DNA from: Sulfurimonas crateris
GTDB taxonomy: Bacteria; Campylobacterota; Campylobacteria; Campylobacterales; Sulfurimonadaceae
Direction: 5' to 3'
Assembly (NCBI RefSeq): GCF_005217605.1
Contig: NZ_SZPX01000006.1
Coordinates: 62,001 to 126,000, forward strand
DNA length: 64,000 nt
Both the position numbers and the translations under genes were made by a program. Position 1 is the stretch's first letter, and every line of letters starts with the position of its first letter. Positions 45,895-55,397 of this stretch are shown piece by piece. The notes beneath the pieces were generated by a model. The model did not search any database and was not told the origin of the DNA. It saw nothing but the letters and a program-made list of their open reading frames with translations.

Positions 45895-47685
45895 TTGAAG
45901 AATATTAGAAACTTTTCTATTATCGCACATATAGACCACGGAAAAAGCACTTTAGCAGACAGGATCATTCAGGAGTGCGGAGCTGTTAGTGAGCGTGAGC
46001 TTACAAAACAGATGATGGATACGATGGATATAGAAAAAGAGCGCGGCATTACCATAAAGGCGCAAAGCGTTCGACTTGACTACGTAAAAGACGGCGAGCA
46101 CTACATCCTCAATCTTATTGACACTCCGGGCCACGTCGACTTCTCTTATGAGGTTAGCAAATCTTTGGCTTCAAGTGACGGTGCGCTTCTTATCGTAGAT
46201 GCCGCTCAAGGCGTTGAAGCACAAACGATCGCAAACGTCTACTTGGCAATGGATAACAACCTTGAGCTGATTCCCGTTATAAACAAGATTGACCTCCCTG
46301 CGGCAGACCCAATTAAAGTTGCCGAAGAGATCGAGACAAGTATCGGCATAGATGCGACCGATGCGGTATTGGTATCTGCAAAAACAGGAGTAGGCATCCG
46401 CGAACTTATAGATGCCATAGTTGAGCGTATTCCTGCCCCTAGCGGAGATCCTAAGGCTACCACAAAAGCTATCATCTACGACTCATGGTTTGACCCTTAT
46501 CTGGGAGCATTGGCTCTTGTGCGTGTGTTTGACGGCGAGATAAAAAAGAATCAGCTTGTAAAACTTATGAGCAACAACGAAGAGCATCAAGTACTCGACC
46601 TTATGTACCCTCACCCGCTAAAGAGACAAAAAACAAATGCAATTAAAAGCGGAGAGATAGGTATAGTAGTTCTGGGTCTTAAAGATGTCAGCATCGTAAA
46701 TGTAGGTGATACAATTACCGATGCAAAAAACCCGACTGCGGAGCCTGCTCTTAAGTATGAACCTGCCAAACCATTTGTTTTTGCAGGTCTCTACCCGATA
46801 GACACCGATAAGTTTGAGGAGTTAAGAGACGCTCTTAACAAACTAAAGCTTAACGACTCCTCACTTTCTTACGAGCCTGAGACCTCTATCGCTCTTGGAT
46901 TTGGTTTTCGTGTCGGATTTTTGGGAATGTTGCATATGGAGGTTATCAAAGAGCGCTTAGAGCGTGAGTTTGACCTTGATCTTATTGCAACGGCACCCTC
47001 GGTTGTCTACCACGTATATCTCACCAACGGCGATATGGTAGAGGTGCAGAACCCTTCAGAGCTCCCATCTGTAAGCCAGATAGAGAAGATCGAAGAGCCT
47101 TATGTAAAAGCGACCGTAATTACGCCTAGTGAATATCTTGGAAACGTCATTACACTCCTTATCTCAAAAAGAGGTATGCAAGACAAGATGACCTACTTAA
47201 ACGAAGACAGGGTTATGCTTGAGTACTCTTTGCCGATGAACGAGATCGTTGTAGACTTTTATGACAAACTCAAATCGATCTCCAAGGGTTATGCAAGTTT
47301 TGACTATGAGCCGATAGACTTTAAAGAGGGTAACCTCGTAAAACTCGATGTCAAAGTTGCAGGCGAAGTGGTCGATGCGCTAAGTATTATAGTTCCTATC
47401 ACGTCTGCTGAGTCAAGAGGACGCGCACTTGTAAAAAACATGAAAGAGATCATCCCAAGACAGCTTTTTGAAGTTGCGGTTCAGGCTTCGATAGGAAGCA
47501 GAGTCATTGCAAGAGAGACAGTAAAGAGCATGGGCAAAAATGTCACGGCCAAGTGTTACGGCGGAGACATAACCAGAAAAAGAAAACTTCTTGAGAAGCA
47601 AAAAGAGGGTAAAAAAAGAATGAAGTCCATCGGAAAGGTAAATCTTCCTCAAGAAGCATTTATGTCCGTGCTTAAGATGGATTGA
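45895..47685 (+). CDS. lepA: Elongation factor 4, 596 aa
   Basis: Ribosome-associated GTPase. G motifs are intact: [10 protein letters not shown] (P-loop), GITIKAQ (switch I), DTPGHVDF (switch II) and NKIDLP (base specificity). The remaining domains follow EF-G layout, and the C-terminal LepA-specific domain ends in [23 protein letters not shown] start after AAGGGA. Probably co-transcribed with prs and comF, which starts seven bases after its stop. Confidence 0.97.
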   Translation: MKNIRNFSIIAHIDHGKSTLADRIIQECGAVSERELTKQMMDTMDIEKERGITIKAQSVRLDYVKDGEHYILNLIDTPGHVDFSYEVSKSLASSDGALLIVDAAQGVEAQTIANVYLAMDNNLELIPVINKIDLPAADPIKVAEEIETSIGIDATDAVLVSAKTGVGIRELIDAIVERIPAPSGDPKATTKAIIYDSWFDPYLGALALVRVFDGEIKKNQLVKLMSNNEEHQVLDLMYPHPLKRQKTNAIKSGEIGIVVLGLKDVSIVNVGDTITDAKNPTAEPALKYEPAKPFVFAGLYPIDTDKFEELRDALNKLKLNDSSLSYEPETSIALGFGFRVGFLGMLHMEVIKERLEREFDLDLIATAPSVVYHVYLTNGDMVEVQNPSELPSVSQIEKIEEPYVKATVITPSEYLGNVITLLISKRGMQDKMTYLNEDRVMLEYSLPMNEIVVDFYDKLKSISKGYASFDYEPIDFKEGNLVKLDVKVAGEVVDALSIIVPITSAESRGRALVKNMKEIIPRQLFEVAVQASIGSRVIARETVKSMGKNVTAKCYGGDITRKRKLLEKQKEGKKRMKSIGKVNLPQEAFMSVLKMD

Positions 47686-47691
47686 TACCAA

Positions 47692-48267
47692 ATGCGCTGC
47701 CTGATGTGTGAGAATCTCTCCCTTTCACACATCTGTAAAAAGTGTCAAAACAACTTTTTAACCCCCTCCATCTACAGAAGAAAGATCCTCGGCAACATAG
47801 AAGTTATCTCATTTTACAAATATGGCGATATAAAAGAGCTTCTTCATACAAAACATACCGATATCGGCTACTACATCTACTCTATATTGGCAAAAAACTC
47901 CATCACAAAATTCGCATCTGAGTTTGAGTATCCGCATAAGGTAGTCTCAATAGGCGTCGATGATTATACTAAATCAGGCTACTCTCATACAGCGATACTA
48001 AACAGAGCGCTTAAGAGCAGATATATAAAGCCTCTTTTTGGCAAACTAAGAGCAAAGAACAGGGTTAGCTACTCCGGAAAAACCAAGCAATTCAGGCTCC
48101 TAAATCCCAGAGATTTTGAACTGAAAGAACTTAATGTCAAAAGCGCTATTTTAGTAGATGATATTATTACGACAAGCTCGACTCTGACTCAGGCTGTTGA
48201 AGCTTTGCAAAAAGAGAATATAGAGACTCTATTTTGTCTCACACTTGCTTCTGCAAGTGTAAACTAA
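47692..48267 (+). CDS. comF: ComF-like phosphoribosyltransferase, 191 aa
   Basis: N-terminal zinc-finger-like CLMC...CKKC (residues 3-19) typical of ComF, then a degenerate phosphoribosyltransferase fold whose PRPP loop reads AILVDDIITTSSTLTQA (about residues 152-168). ComF proteins are needed for DNA uptake in transformable bacteria, acting at the cytoplasmic side during import or processing of single strands; the biochemical step is unknown. ATG begins seven bases after lepA. Confidence 0.82.
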   Translation: MRCLMCENLSLSHICKKCQNNFLTPSIYRRKILGNIEVISFYKYGDIKELLHTKHTDIGYYIYSILAKNSITKFASEFEYPHKVVSIGVDDYTKSGYSHTAILNRALKSRYIKPLFGKLRAKNRVSYSGKTKQFRLLNPRDFELKELNVKSAILVDDIITTSSTLTQAVEALQKENIETLFCLTLASASVN

Positions 48268-48322
48268 GCATTCATTTAATATACTGATGCATTACCATTC
48301 ATGACATTTGTGGGGGATATGA

Positions 48323-50194
48323 ATGCATATAGTTGTATTTTTTCTACTTTTTTCTACTTTTTTATATGCTCAGGATACAAATCTTGATGAACTTCTTTCG
48401 CAGTACCGCGAAGCAAGTGAACTCTCTTATGAAACCAAACAAGAAAAATCAGGTAATACCACTGTCTTTAGTCGTTCTGACTTAGACAAAATGCAAGCTT
48501 ACACACTCAATGATGTATTTAAAACACTAAAGATGTTTACACTTAAAAACTCCTCTTTTGGTCCAACAGCTCTAGTAAAGAGTCCTTACTCAGGGCAGTC
48601 CATGTCGTCTGTAAAAATATATATCAACTCTTATGAGGTTACCTCTATTACATCAGGTACAGGAATTGCGCAATTTGGACAGATGGGGCTTAATTTTATA
48701 GACCATATCGAGGTTTATCAAGCATCCAATGCTATTTCATTTCATGGCGAACCCGGGAACATGGTTATCAAGCTCTACACCAAAGACCCCTCACGAGAAA
48801 ATGCAACCGTCGCACAAGGGTCGATTGATTCAAATGGTGGCAGCAGAGGGCAAATCATTGATGCGCAAAATTTTGACGACTACTCCTATCTTGCCAACAT
48901 TGATGTAAGCGGCAACAGATTTGACAAAGAGAGAAACGCAAACAACAAAGAGCTCTCAAGAGACAGCAGCAGAGGTCAGCTTTACGTTAATTTTGCCAAA
49001 AAAGATGACTATCTTATTGAAGGTGGTGTCTCAAGGGAGAAAAGTGATATCTTTAATGGATTTAATGCAATTAGCTCAGGTATAGAGGGAGGAGATATTA
49101 CCTCAACTTATAGCTATCTTCAGTTTACAAAAAATCTCCCTTCACAAACAGAGCTCATTATCTCAGGTACCTACGAAGAAATTGATATTCAAAACAGTGA
49201 CACTTTTGGCATACCTCTTTTTGATGGCTCTTCAAGCACTAATCTTAATGTTGCTACAGGCTCTTATGCCTATGATATACTTCTACGAAAGCGCCATAGT
49301 TATAACGACCACAACTTCTTATTTGGCGCAGAAGCAAAGCTTAAAACCTTTTTTCTAGATTCGATTCAAAGCAACGACATAGAAAAAAGCTATCAGCTTG
49401 GTCCTAAACAACTTGACATCTATATGCTCTTCGCCGAAGACAGTTATGACATCAATGACGACCACCAGATTACACTTGGTGCAAAAGCAGACTATTACGA
49501 CAACCATTTAACTGAAGCAGATACAGAGTATATTTTGCGTCTTGCATATCTTGCAAAAATTTCAGAAGAGTTTTCACTCAAAAGTTTTATCCAAAAAGGG
49601 TATATATATCCTATCTTTTCGCAGACAACTTTTTCACCCGTTGCTACTCCAAATCCAAATTTAAAAGCTTCGAAAAATCGTGTAATGAAAGTAGAGGTTG
49701 AATACAAAAAAGAGAAACTCACTCTTACTCTTGGAACAGGGGTATCTAAATCAAAAGATGGAATTATTTTTAACCGAGCACTAGGCACGTATGTAAACAA
49801 TAATGGAAATTCAGATTTCTCACAATTTTTTCTTACTTTAGATTACAGATTTGATGCAGAGAACAAACTTATCGCTGAGTACTTTAGAGCCTACAAAGAC
49901 AACTACTCTTTCACCTCCGACAGAGGTGCTCTCGTACAACTTTACTCTACATTTGGCAAATTTGACCTTTACAATGAACTCATCTATCGCTCCTCTTATG
50001 TTGGTGCTGATGGTGTATATATGGATGCAGGATACGACTACACCGCAGGAGCGATTTACCACTATAACAAGCATGTCAACCTCAAACTCAAAGGCGAAAA
50101 CATCTTTGACAAAGCTATTGAGACAAGTATCGATGGAGCAAAGATTCCCGCGCTCCAAAGACGTGGTATCTTGACACTGGAGTATATTTTTTAA
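48323..50194 (+). CDS. TonB-dependent receptor-like outer-membrane protein, 623 aa
   Basis: Signal peptide MHIVVFFLLFSTFLYAQ, a plug domain (about 40-150; FSRSDLDKMQAYTLNDVFKTL and the VKIYINSYEV, FIDHIEVYQASN strands) and a C-terminal barrel with alternating strands ending in phenylalanine (LTLEYIF), the outer-membrane assembly signal. The substrate is not predictable. At 623 residues it is short for the family. The next gene starts one base after its stop and encodes a periplasmic protein, followed by a GGDEF-EAL protein, suggesting a sensing rather than pure import role. The signal sequence is encoded by a T-rich tandem repeat. Confidence 0.85.
   Translation: MHIVVFFLLFSTFLYAQDTNLDELLSQYREASELSYETKQEKSGNTTVFSRSDLDKMQAYTLNDVFKTLKMFTLKNSSFGPTALVKSPYSGQSMSSVKIYINSYEVTSITSGTGIAQFGQMGLNFIDHIEVYQASNAISFHGEPGNMVIKLYTKDPSRENATVAQGSIDSNGGSRGQIIDAQNFDDYSYLANIDVSGNRFDKERNANNKELSRDSSRGQLYVNFAKKDDYLIEGGVSREKSDIFNGFNAISSGIEGGDITSTYSYLQFTKNLPSQTELIISGTYEEIDIQNSDTFGIPLFDGSSSTNLNVATGSYAYDILLRKRHSYNDHNFLFGAEAKLKTFFLDSIQSNDIEKSYQLGPKQLDIYMLFAEDSYDINDDHQITLGAKADYYDNHLTEADTEYILRLAYLAKISEEFSLKSFIQKGYIYPIFSQTTFSPVATPNPNLKASKNRVMKVEVEYKKEKLTLTLGTGVSKSKDGIIFNRALGTYVNNNGNSDFSQFFLTLDYRFDAENKLIAEYFRAYKDNYSFTSDRGALVQLYSTFGKFDLYNELIYRSSYVGADGVYMDAGYDYTAGAIYHYNKHVNLKLKGENIFDKAIETSIDGAKIPALQRRGILTLEYIF
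48338..48363 (+). repeat. Tandem TTTTTTCTAC repeat in signal-peptide codons
   Basis: Two exact copies of the ten-base unit TTTTTTCTAC (48338-48347, 48348-48357) and then T6 of a third, 15 bases after the ATG. A gain or loss of one unit changes the frame. Confidence 0.7.
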
Positions 50195-50626
50195 ATGAAA
50201 AAGCTTTTTCTCCTTCTTGCTCTAGCATTATCACTCTTTGCAAACCAATCAAAGAGTGCGATTCAGGCACAAATTTTAGAAAAAATTTTTCTGAATATTG
50301 AGATGGGCAAAGAGATTGTTCTGTGGTCTGATAACAAAACACTTATACAAGAGTTTGAAAAAACTGGACATTTCAAAACAACCGATGATTGTCGTGAAGC
50401 TACGATTCTTATAGTTGAGGAGAAGAAAAATCTTCCAAAAAAGATTTGTAATAAAGCAGTTTTTGTTCTTGACTACGATCTTCTTAGGAAGATTCCTCAG
50501 AGTTTTGGCTCAATGTTCTGGAAAAAGGGCAGACCCAATATTGTTCTCATAGAACCTAGAGCAAAAAAACAAAGAATCACAATTTCCAAAGAACTTGAGA
50601 TGTACAACGAGGAGAAGATATGGTAA
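50195..50626 (+). CDS. Periplasmic YfiR-like small protein, 143 aa
   Basis: Signal peptide MKKLFLLLALALSLFA, then about 125 residues with a single Rossmann-like half: strand EIVLWSDNKTLIQEF, a cysteine pair separated by about 30 residues (DCREATI, KKICNKAVFV), and GRPNIVLIEPRAKKQRITIS near the C-terminus. The outline, size, cysteines and position recall the periplasmic YfiR/DUF4154 regulators that repress membrane diguanylate cyclases. The match is by pattern only. It sits exactly between a TonB receptor and a membrane GGDEF-EAL gene and overlaps the latter by 7 bases. Confidence 0.6.
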   Translation: MKKLFLLLALALSLFANQSKSAIQAQILEKIFLNIEMGKEIVLWSDNKTLIQEFEKTGHFKTTDDCREATILIVEEKKNLPKKICNKAVFVLDYDLLRKIPQSFGSMFWKKGRPNIVLIEPRAKKQRITISKELEMYNEEKIW

Positions 50627-52533
50627 AAAGAAGAGAACTTTTTATCTTTTTTCTTCTATTTCTTCTTGGGCTATTCTTTATTTATACCTACAATGAGATT
50701 ACAAAAGCAAAAGAAGCGATTTTTGAGCGTATTGAAAAACATGAGATAGCGAAAATCTCCTATGTTCTTGAAAATATGCAGCAGCAGATTCTTCTAGAGG
50801 CTTCAAAGCATCCAAGCAAAGATTTACTCTCTTTCTTTCAAAACAAAAAAAATGCAAAAATGTATGAAGATATGCTCTCTATGATGCTAACTTCTGATGT
50901 AAAATACTCCTACATCCTCTACAAGGATACTAAAGAGAAGTTTCGTTTTTTGTTAGATGCCTCAAAAACAGACAAAGCAAATTTCAATCAAAAATTTGAT
51001 GTTTCCTCCTCTGAGTACAATCTTCTCTATAGAACAAAAAAACCACAAATCATTCGAGGGCAATATATTGAGAATCTTTACATAACCTACCTGCACCCAA
51101 TCATGCAAGACGGTAAAGTTGTAGCTCTTTTTACTATTGATTTTACGACAGATATTAAAACAATTATCCTAGAGTCTATCAAACCGTTGGAGACTCTTTT
51201 TACACTCCTCGCAGTATTTATTGTTATATTTATGAGCATGACTCTTATGCAAATCTTTCACTATTTTATTACCAGAAAAAAAATATTTACAGACCCTCTT
51301 ACAAAAACATTCAACAGAAATTATCTTGAAGAAATTTCGCCTTTGCTAAACCTTGAACACTACTCTTTGGCAATGCTTGACCTGGACAAATTTAAGATCA
51401 TAAACGATACCTACGGGCATAAAGCCGGCGACTACGTTCTCTCTCAAGCGAGCGAAGTATTTAAAGACTCTATCAGAGACAGCGATATCTTGGTAAGATA
51501 CGGCGGAGAGGAGTTTTTGCTTCTTATAAATAACAGAAGCAAAACAAAATCGGACATAGACATATGTGAGCGCTTAAGAAAAAACATACTAAAAGAGCAC
51601 TTTTCATATGATACCCATGAGATCAATGTAAGCGTCTCTATAGGTCTGCATAAATATCCGTATCTTGAGAAAAACCTCCAAGAGGCAATAAAAATAGCCG
51701 ACAAAATGCTCTATGTTGCTAAAAGAAGCGGAAGAAACAGAGTGATCTGCTATGATGAAAAAGCAAGCAGAGAGGATTTCTCATCCTCTGCAGACATAAG
51801 TTTTGTAAAAGAGGCTATTGATGAAGATAGGGTTATCTGCCACTATCAGCCAATCTACGACTTTAAACACACAAGAATATTCAAATATGAAGCACTGGTG
51901 AGGATAGTTACAAGAGATGGCAAGATAGTTCCCCCTCTTGCCTTTTTGCCTCAGATAAAAGAGACAAATATTCACTACAAACTAACACAGAGGATTCTTC
52001 TATTGGTCTTTGAGACCTTTAAGAACAACAACAAGCTTGTAAGTATAAATATGAACTTCTCAGACCTCATCAATCCTGATATAGAGGAGACCATTGTCAG
52101 GAACCTGCGAGATGACCAGCATCTTGCTTCTCGTGTTACGTTTGAGATACTTGAGAGTGACGAGATCGACGATATTGAGCTATTTAAAGAGAAGATAAAC
52201 CTGCTCCATTCTCTTAAAGCAAAGGTCTCTATCGATGATTTTGGAAGCGGCTACTCAAACTTCAAAACTATTATAGACATAGAAGCAAACTTCCTAAAGA
52301 TCGACGGCTCGCTTGTCAAAAATATTGATGTCAATGCAAAAGATTTTAAAGTGGTAAAGAGCATTATACACTTTGCTGCGCAGAGTAATATGCAGACGAT
52401 AGCGGAGTTTGTCCACTCAAAAGAGGTATATGAAAAGCTGCTCCTTCTCGATATCGATTTTATGCAGGGGTACTACATCTCAGAGCCAAAAAATTATCTT
52501 GTCGAGAGTGATGAGCTTTTTAAAATTCTTTAA
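50620..52533 (+). CDS. Membrane GGDEF-EAL protein (c-di-GMP turnover), 637 aa
   Basis: Membrane helix 1 at residues 7-25, a periplasmic domain (about 26-189) with a Cache-like PIMQDGKVVALFTIDF strand pair, and helix 2 at about 193-213. The GGDEF domain has an intact RYGGEEFLLL and an I-site RDSD five residues upstream. The EAL domain appears active: YEALVRI, NMNFSDLINPD, FEILESDEI, DDFGSGYSNF, KIDGSLVK and QGYYISEP are present. It can thus make or degrade c-di-GMP, with direction probably set by the periplasmic input. Third gene of the operon with the receptor and YfiR-like protein. ATG overlaps the preceding gene by 7 bases. Confidence 0.9.
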   Translation: MVKRRELFIFFLLFLLGLFFIYTYNEITKAKEAIFERIEKHEIAKISYVLENMQQQILLEASKHPSKDLLSFFQNKKNAKMYEDMLSMMLTSDVKYSYILYKDTKEKFRFLLDASKTDKANFNQKFDVSSSEYNLLYRTKKPQIIRGQYIENLYITYLHPIMQDGKVVALFTIDFTTDIKTIILESIKPLETLFTLLAVFIVIFMSMTLMQIFHYFITRKKIFTDPLTKTFNRNYLEEISPLLNLEHYSLAMLDLDKFKIINDTYGHKAGDYVLSQASEVFKDSIRDSDILVRYGGEEFLLLINNRSKTKSDIDICERLRKNILKEHFSYDTHEINVSVSIGLHKYPYLEKNLQEAIKIADKMLYVAKRSGRNRVICYDEKASREDFSSSADISFVKEAIDEDRVICHYQPIYDFKHTRIFKYEALVRIVTRDGKIVPPLAFLPQIKETNIHYKLTQRILLLVFETFKNNNKLVSINMNFSDLINPDIEETIVRNLRDDQHLASRVTFEILESDEIDDIELFKEKINLLHSLKAKVSIDDFGSGYSNFKTIIDIEANFLKIDGSLVKNIDVNAKDFKVVKSIIHFAAQSNMQTIAEFVHSKEVYEKLLLLDIDFMQGYYISEPKNYLVESDELFKIL

Positions 52534-54551
52534 AATAGTTTTTTAAAGAATTTATTTATCTCTTTCTCGATCACCTTATTTACCTTCTCTTCCACCTTTT
52601 TACCGGCTTCTGATTTCATAAACTTCTCCAGATCGATCACTATTTTAGGAGAGTCAATATCGCCTACAAGCCTTCCGCTTATCTCGTTTTTCTTAGCTCT
52701 TAAAGTAATGTCGGTATCTATCATATTTGTTTTCGTATTTAGCTTTGTTGCTGCCGTCTTTATTGAAGCCTCTTTTGAGCGAAGGTCAATTGAAGCCAAA
52801 ACACTATCTTTATCTACCTTTGCATCCATATCACCGTTAAAATGCTCTCTGTACATGTCAACTTTTGTGTACTGCTTTATAAGATCAAATGTCTGATTTT
52901 TCACAAAAACCGCATCTGAGACCTGAGCCTTCATGCTCCCCCTGCTTTGCGCCAGATTGTAATCTACTTTTGCATTTAGCCAAGCGTCTGCTATCTCGGG
53001 ATAGAAAAACATATGCAAAACTGCATTTGCGCTTACCGAACTAACATCCGCATGAAACTCATCATTATGAAGCTTTGCAGCCACCTTCCCTTTTGCAATA
53101 TTTGAATTAAAGGTGAGATCTAGATCTTTTGACTTTGATATATCACCATACGCCGCAAGAGAGCCTCTTATGTGACGCTTTGTCACAAAAAAGAGAGCGT
53201 TAAGATCAGGTACGCTTAGCTTGTAATCACTCTTTAAAGATCCATCTTTCATATTGAACTTTGCACTCTTCATCTCTAAACCTGCAATGTTTGAGCTAAG
53301 TTTTGCCTTTGTATCAGCAATATCTCCCTCTAGAAGGGTCTCTGCTTTAAGGCTAAAGAGAGTTTTTGGCATAGTAGATGCAAACTCATACGTTTTGCTT
53401 AGATATTTTGAATCAAGAACTCCCTTTGTTACTATAGTATCTACTTTTCCGCTAAGTGAGTCCGCCCTTGCGTCGCTTATATCCACATTCATTGAGAGCA
53501 CTCCATCCGTATAGTGGGGCTGTTTTGCCATATAGAGAAGTTTTGCAATATCAAGATCTACTATTTTTGCTTTTATGGATGCGGGAGCAAAATCTTTTAA
53601 GATAGCTTCAAAAACACTCTCCGATGATGCAATATCGCTTATGCCCGCAACTGAGAGTCTCTCCCTGCCCCCTTTTGCGCTTCCGCTTAGTTTGAGAGAA
53701 CCTCGTATATCTGCCTTTGTTATGGGCTTTAACACCTCAAGGTCTTCTATATTTAACGAGTATTTCAAGTCGGTTTTGAGGGGCTCGGGCACAATTGTTC
53801 CGTATGAGTTTATATTAAAGAGGTTCGAGAGCAGGCTGGAGCTGTACTCTATTTCATCACCCTTTAATTTTGCATTCAGATCCATAGAAAACGAAGTTTT
53901 AGGGATGGTGACATTAAAGTCGCTTAACATATATTTAGGATCGATTTTTCCGTCTCTGCTTTTTAAAACAACCTCTCCATCCATCTTATTGGGCGTTATG
54001 TCTCTGAAGTTCAGATCCATATCTATCCCTGCCGTCGCACACGGATTTTGAGCACTCATATAGAGAAGCGAAGCCAACTCTGCCCCCTTAATGTTTGCGA
54101 TGATGGATGTCGGATTTAGCTCGTGAAGCTCGATATGGTAAGCAGTATCGCTCTTTGCTACACTGCTTTTACCGTCTATCTTCATAAAAGCCATATCGCC
54201 GTAAACTCTTCCATCCGTTGCAAAAGCTCCTCTTAGCTCCGTTTTTGTTAAAGGTTTTAAACTGCTAAGGTCTTTAAGCTCTACATCGTAAGAGATGTCA
54301 AAAGATTTTGCAAAAAGCGAGTACTCCCCTTTTGCTCTGATAATATTGCCCCTGTTTACCTCTAAAACTATCTCGAAATCGCTTATGTCCAGACGAAACT
54401 CATTTAGCTTACTCTCCAGTTTCGTCTGCTCCTTGATCTTGGCCTCTATAAAAGGCTTTACAAATCCATTACCCATTTTGCTAAAAGCTGCTATATACAG
54501 AGTTGCAACAACTACCGCTAAAATTGCGCCTATCCAAGCTAAAAACTTCAT
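52530..54551 (-). CDS. AsmA-like envelope protein with three internal repeats, 673 aa
   Basis: One N-terminal helix (about residues 2-23) and a long periplasmic beta-rich region. Three repeats of about 177 residues are visible, starting near residues 88, 264 and 443 with LKPLTKTELRG, LKPITKADIRG and FFVTKRHIRG; each has a later LLYM-like helix. The C-terminus (about 600-673) has DSPKIVIDLEKFMKSEAGKK and a lysine-rich helix, as in AsmA proteins. Such proteins help move lipids between the two membranes. ATG at 54551 is chosen, after TTGGAGAG, over an ATG six codons upstream. Convergent with the GGDEF-EAL gene. Confidence 0.75.
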   Translation of the reverse strand: MKFLAWIGAILAVVVATLYIAAFSKMGNGFVKPFIEAKIKEQTKLESKLNEFRLDISDFEIVLEVNRGNIIRAKGEYSLFAKSFDISYDVELKDLSSLKPLTKTELRGAFATDGRVYGDMAFMKIDGKSSVAKSDTAYHIELHELNPTSIIANIKGAELASLLYMSAQNPCATAGIDMDLNFRDITPNKMDGEVVLKSRDGKIDPKYMLSDFNVTIPKTSFSMDLNAKLKGDEIEYSSSLLSNLFNINSYGTIVPEPLKTDLKYSLNIEDLEVLKPITKADIRGSLKLSGSAKGGRERLSVAGISDIASSESVFEAILKDFAPASIKAKIVDLDIAKLLYMAKQPHYTDGVLSMNVDISDARADSLSGKVDTIVTKGVLDSKYLSKTYEFASTMPKTLFSLKAETLLEGDIADTKAKLSSNIAGLEMKSAKFNMKDGSLKSDYKLSVPDLNALFFVTKRHIRGSLAAYGDISKSKDLDLTFNSNIAKGKVAAKLHNDEFHADVSSVSANAVLHMFFYPEIADAWLNAKVDYNLAQSRGSMKAQVSDAVFVKNQTFDLIKQYTKVDMYREHFNGDMDAKVDKDSVLASIDLRSKEASIKTAATKLNTKTNMIDTDITLRAKKNEISGRLVGDIDSPKIVIDLEKFMKSEAGKKVEEKVNKVIEKEINKFFKKLF

Positions 54552-54666
54552 ACTCTCTCCAATGTACATCTGTTTTAGAATAATACAATATAAGCTATTT
54601 TTTTAGCAAACGATAAAGTTGATAATAGTAGACTCAACTTAATTAACTAAATAAAATCAATTAATA

Positions 54667-54696
54667 CTTGACATTATTACACTCAATATGTATAAT
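54667..54696 (+). promoter_or_regulatory. Consensus promoter of grpE-dnaK overlapped by an HspR-type (HAIR) operator
   Basis: TTGACA (54668-54673), a 17-base spacer and TATAAT (54691-54696) make a perfect sigma-70 promoter, which is rare in this window. The inverted repeat CTTGACA-N7-ACTCAAT (54667-54687) matches the HAIR consensus CTTGAGT-N7-ACTCAAG at 11 of 14 positions and covers the -35 and spacer. HspR bound there would block polymerase. No CIRCE element for HrcA was found. Confidence 0.65.
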
Positions 54697-54734
54697 AATG
54701 CCATCTTTATAAAAAAAGGAGTAATTTAACAACT

Positions 54735-55292
54735 ATGTCAAAAGATAATAATGAAGAGCTTCAAGAAGAATCTCTTGAAAATGAAGAGCTTAACGAAGTA
54801 GCCGAAGAAGCTGCCGCAGAAGCCCAAGCTGTTGAAAACGAACTTGATCTTTTACAAGAGGAGCTAACTGCTCTTAAAGATAAGTACGCTCGTGTTCACG
54901 CCGACTTTGATAACATCAAAAAGAGGCTGGAGAAAGAGAAGTATACTGCCGTTGAGTATTCAAATGAGAAATTTGCCAAAGATATGATACCTGTAATGGA
55001 TGCACTTCAAATGGCACTATCTTCTACGCAAAACATAAATGATCCGCAAGAGCATTTGGAAAAACTCAAAGAGGGTATAGAGCTTACTTTAAAACAACTT
55101 ACCAACTCTTTGCAAAAGCATGGCGTGACTATGGTCTCTCATGAAGAGCCGTTTGACCCAAATATCCATAATGCTATCCAGAGCGTAGATAGCGATACGG
55201 TCCAGAGCGGTCAAATCGTTCAGACATTTCAAACCGGATACAGATATAAAGATAGACCGCTTCGTGAAGCAATGGTAGTTGTAGCGAATTAA
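54735..55292 (+). CDS. grpE: GrpE nucleotide exchange factor, 185 aa
   Basis: Acidic, alanine-rich N-terminus (about 1-40), a long dimerising coiled coil (about 40-90; KYARVHADFDNIKKRLEKEK) and a C-terminal beta domain with GVTMVSHEEPFDPNIHNAI and YRYKDRPLREAMVVV, the family signature. GrpE releases ADP from DnaK. First gene of the dnaK operon; the customary hrcA upstream is absent, replaced by a divergently oriented AsmA-like gene. Confidence 0.96.
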   Translation: MSKDNNEELQEESLENEELNEVAEEAAAEAQAVENELDLLQEELTALKDKYARVHADFDNIKKRLEKEKYTAVEYSNEKFAKDMIPVMDALQMALSSTQNINDPQEHLEKLKEGIELTLKQLTNSLQKHGVTMVSHEEPFDPNIHNAIQSVDSDTVQSGQIVQTFQTGYRYKDRPLREAMVVVAN

Positions 55293-55303
55293 CACTCGCC
55301 AAT

Positions 55304-55351
55304 GCTACTTAAGTAGCAAAGAAAAAAAGAGTAAGGCGATATAACTTCGCC
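55304..55351 (+). other. Two hairpins in the grpE-dnaK spacer
   Basis: A perfect palindrome GCTACTTAAGTAGC at 55304-55317 and a stem GGCGA (55335-55339)/TCGCC (55347-55351) lie in the 105-base gap. They may be mRNA processing or stabilising elements that set the DnaK:GrpE ratio; no T-tract, so not a clear terminator. Confidence 0.5.
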
Positions 55352-55397
55352 AAGTAGAACAAATTTTTACAAAACAAAAAACAAAGGAAACAAAATT

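Noticed and set aside
48323-51290. Horizontal transfer of the TonB receptor operon, with a composition break inside the GGDEF-EAL gene
   Set aside because: Codon style seemed to change near 51290 by eye, but I could not measure it; a sliding codon-usage plot would be needed before claiming it.
54570-54734. CIRCE element for HrcA upstream of grpE
   Set aside because: No TTAGCACTC-N9-GAGTGCTAA-like repeat is present; only the HAIR-like repeat fits.
55304-55317. Terminator between grpE and dnaK
   Set aside because: The palindrome has no T-tract and dnaK has no separate consensus promoter, so an operon-internal RNA element is more likely.
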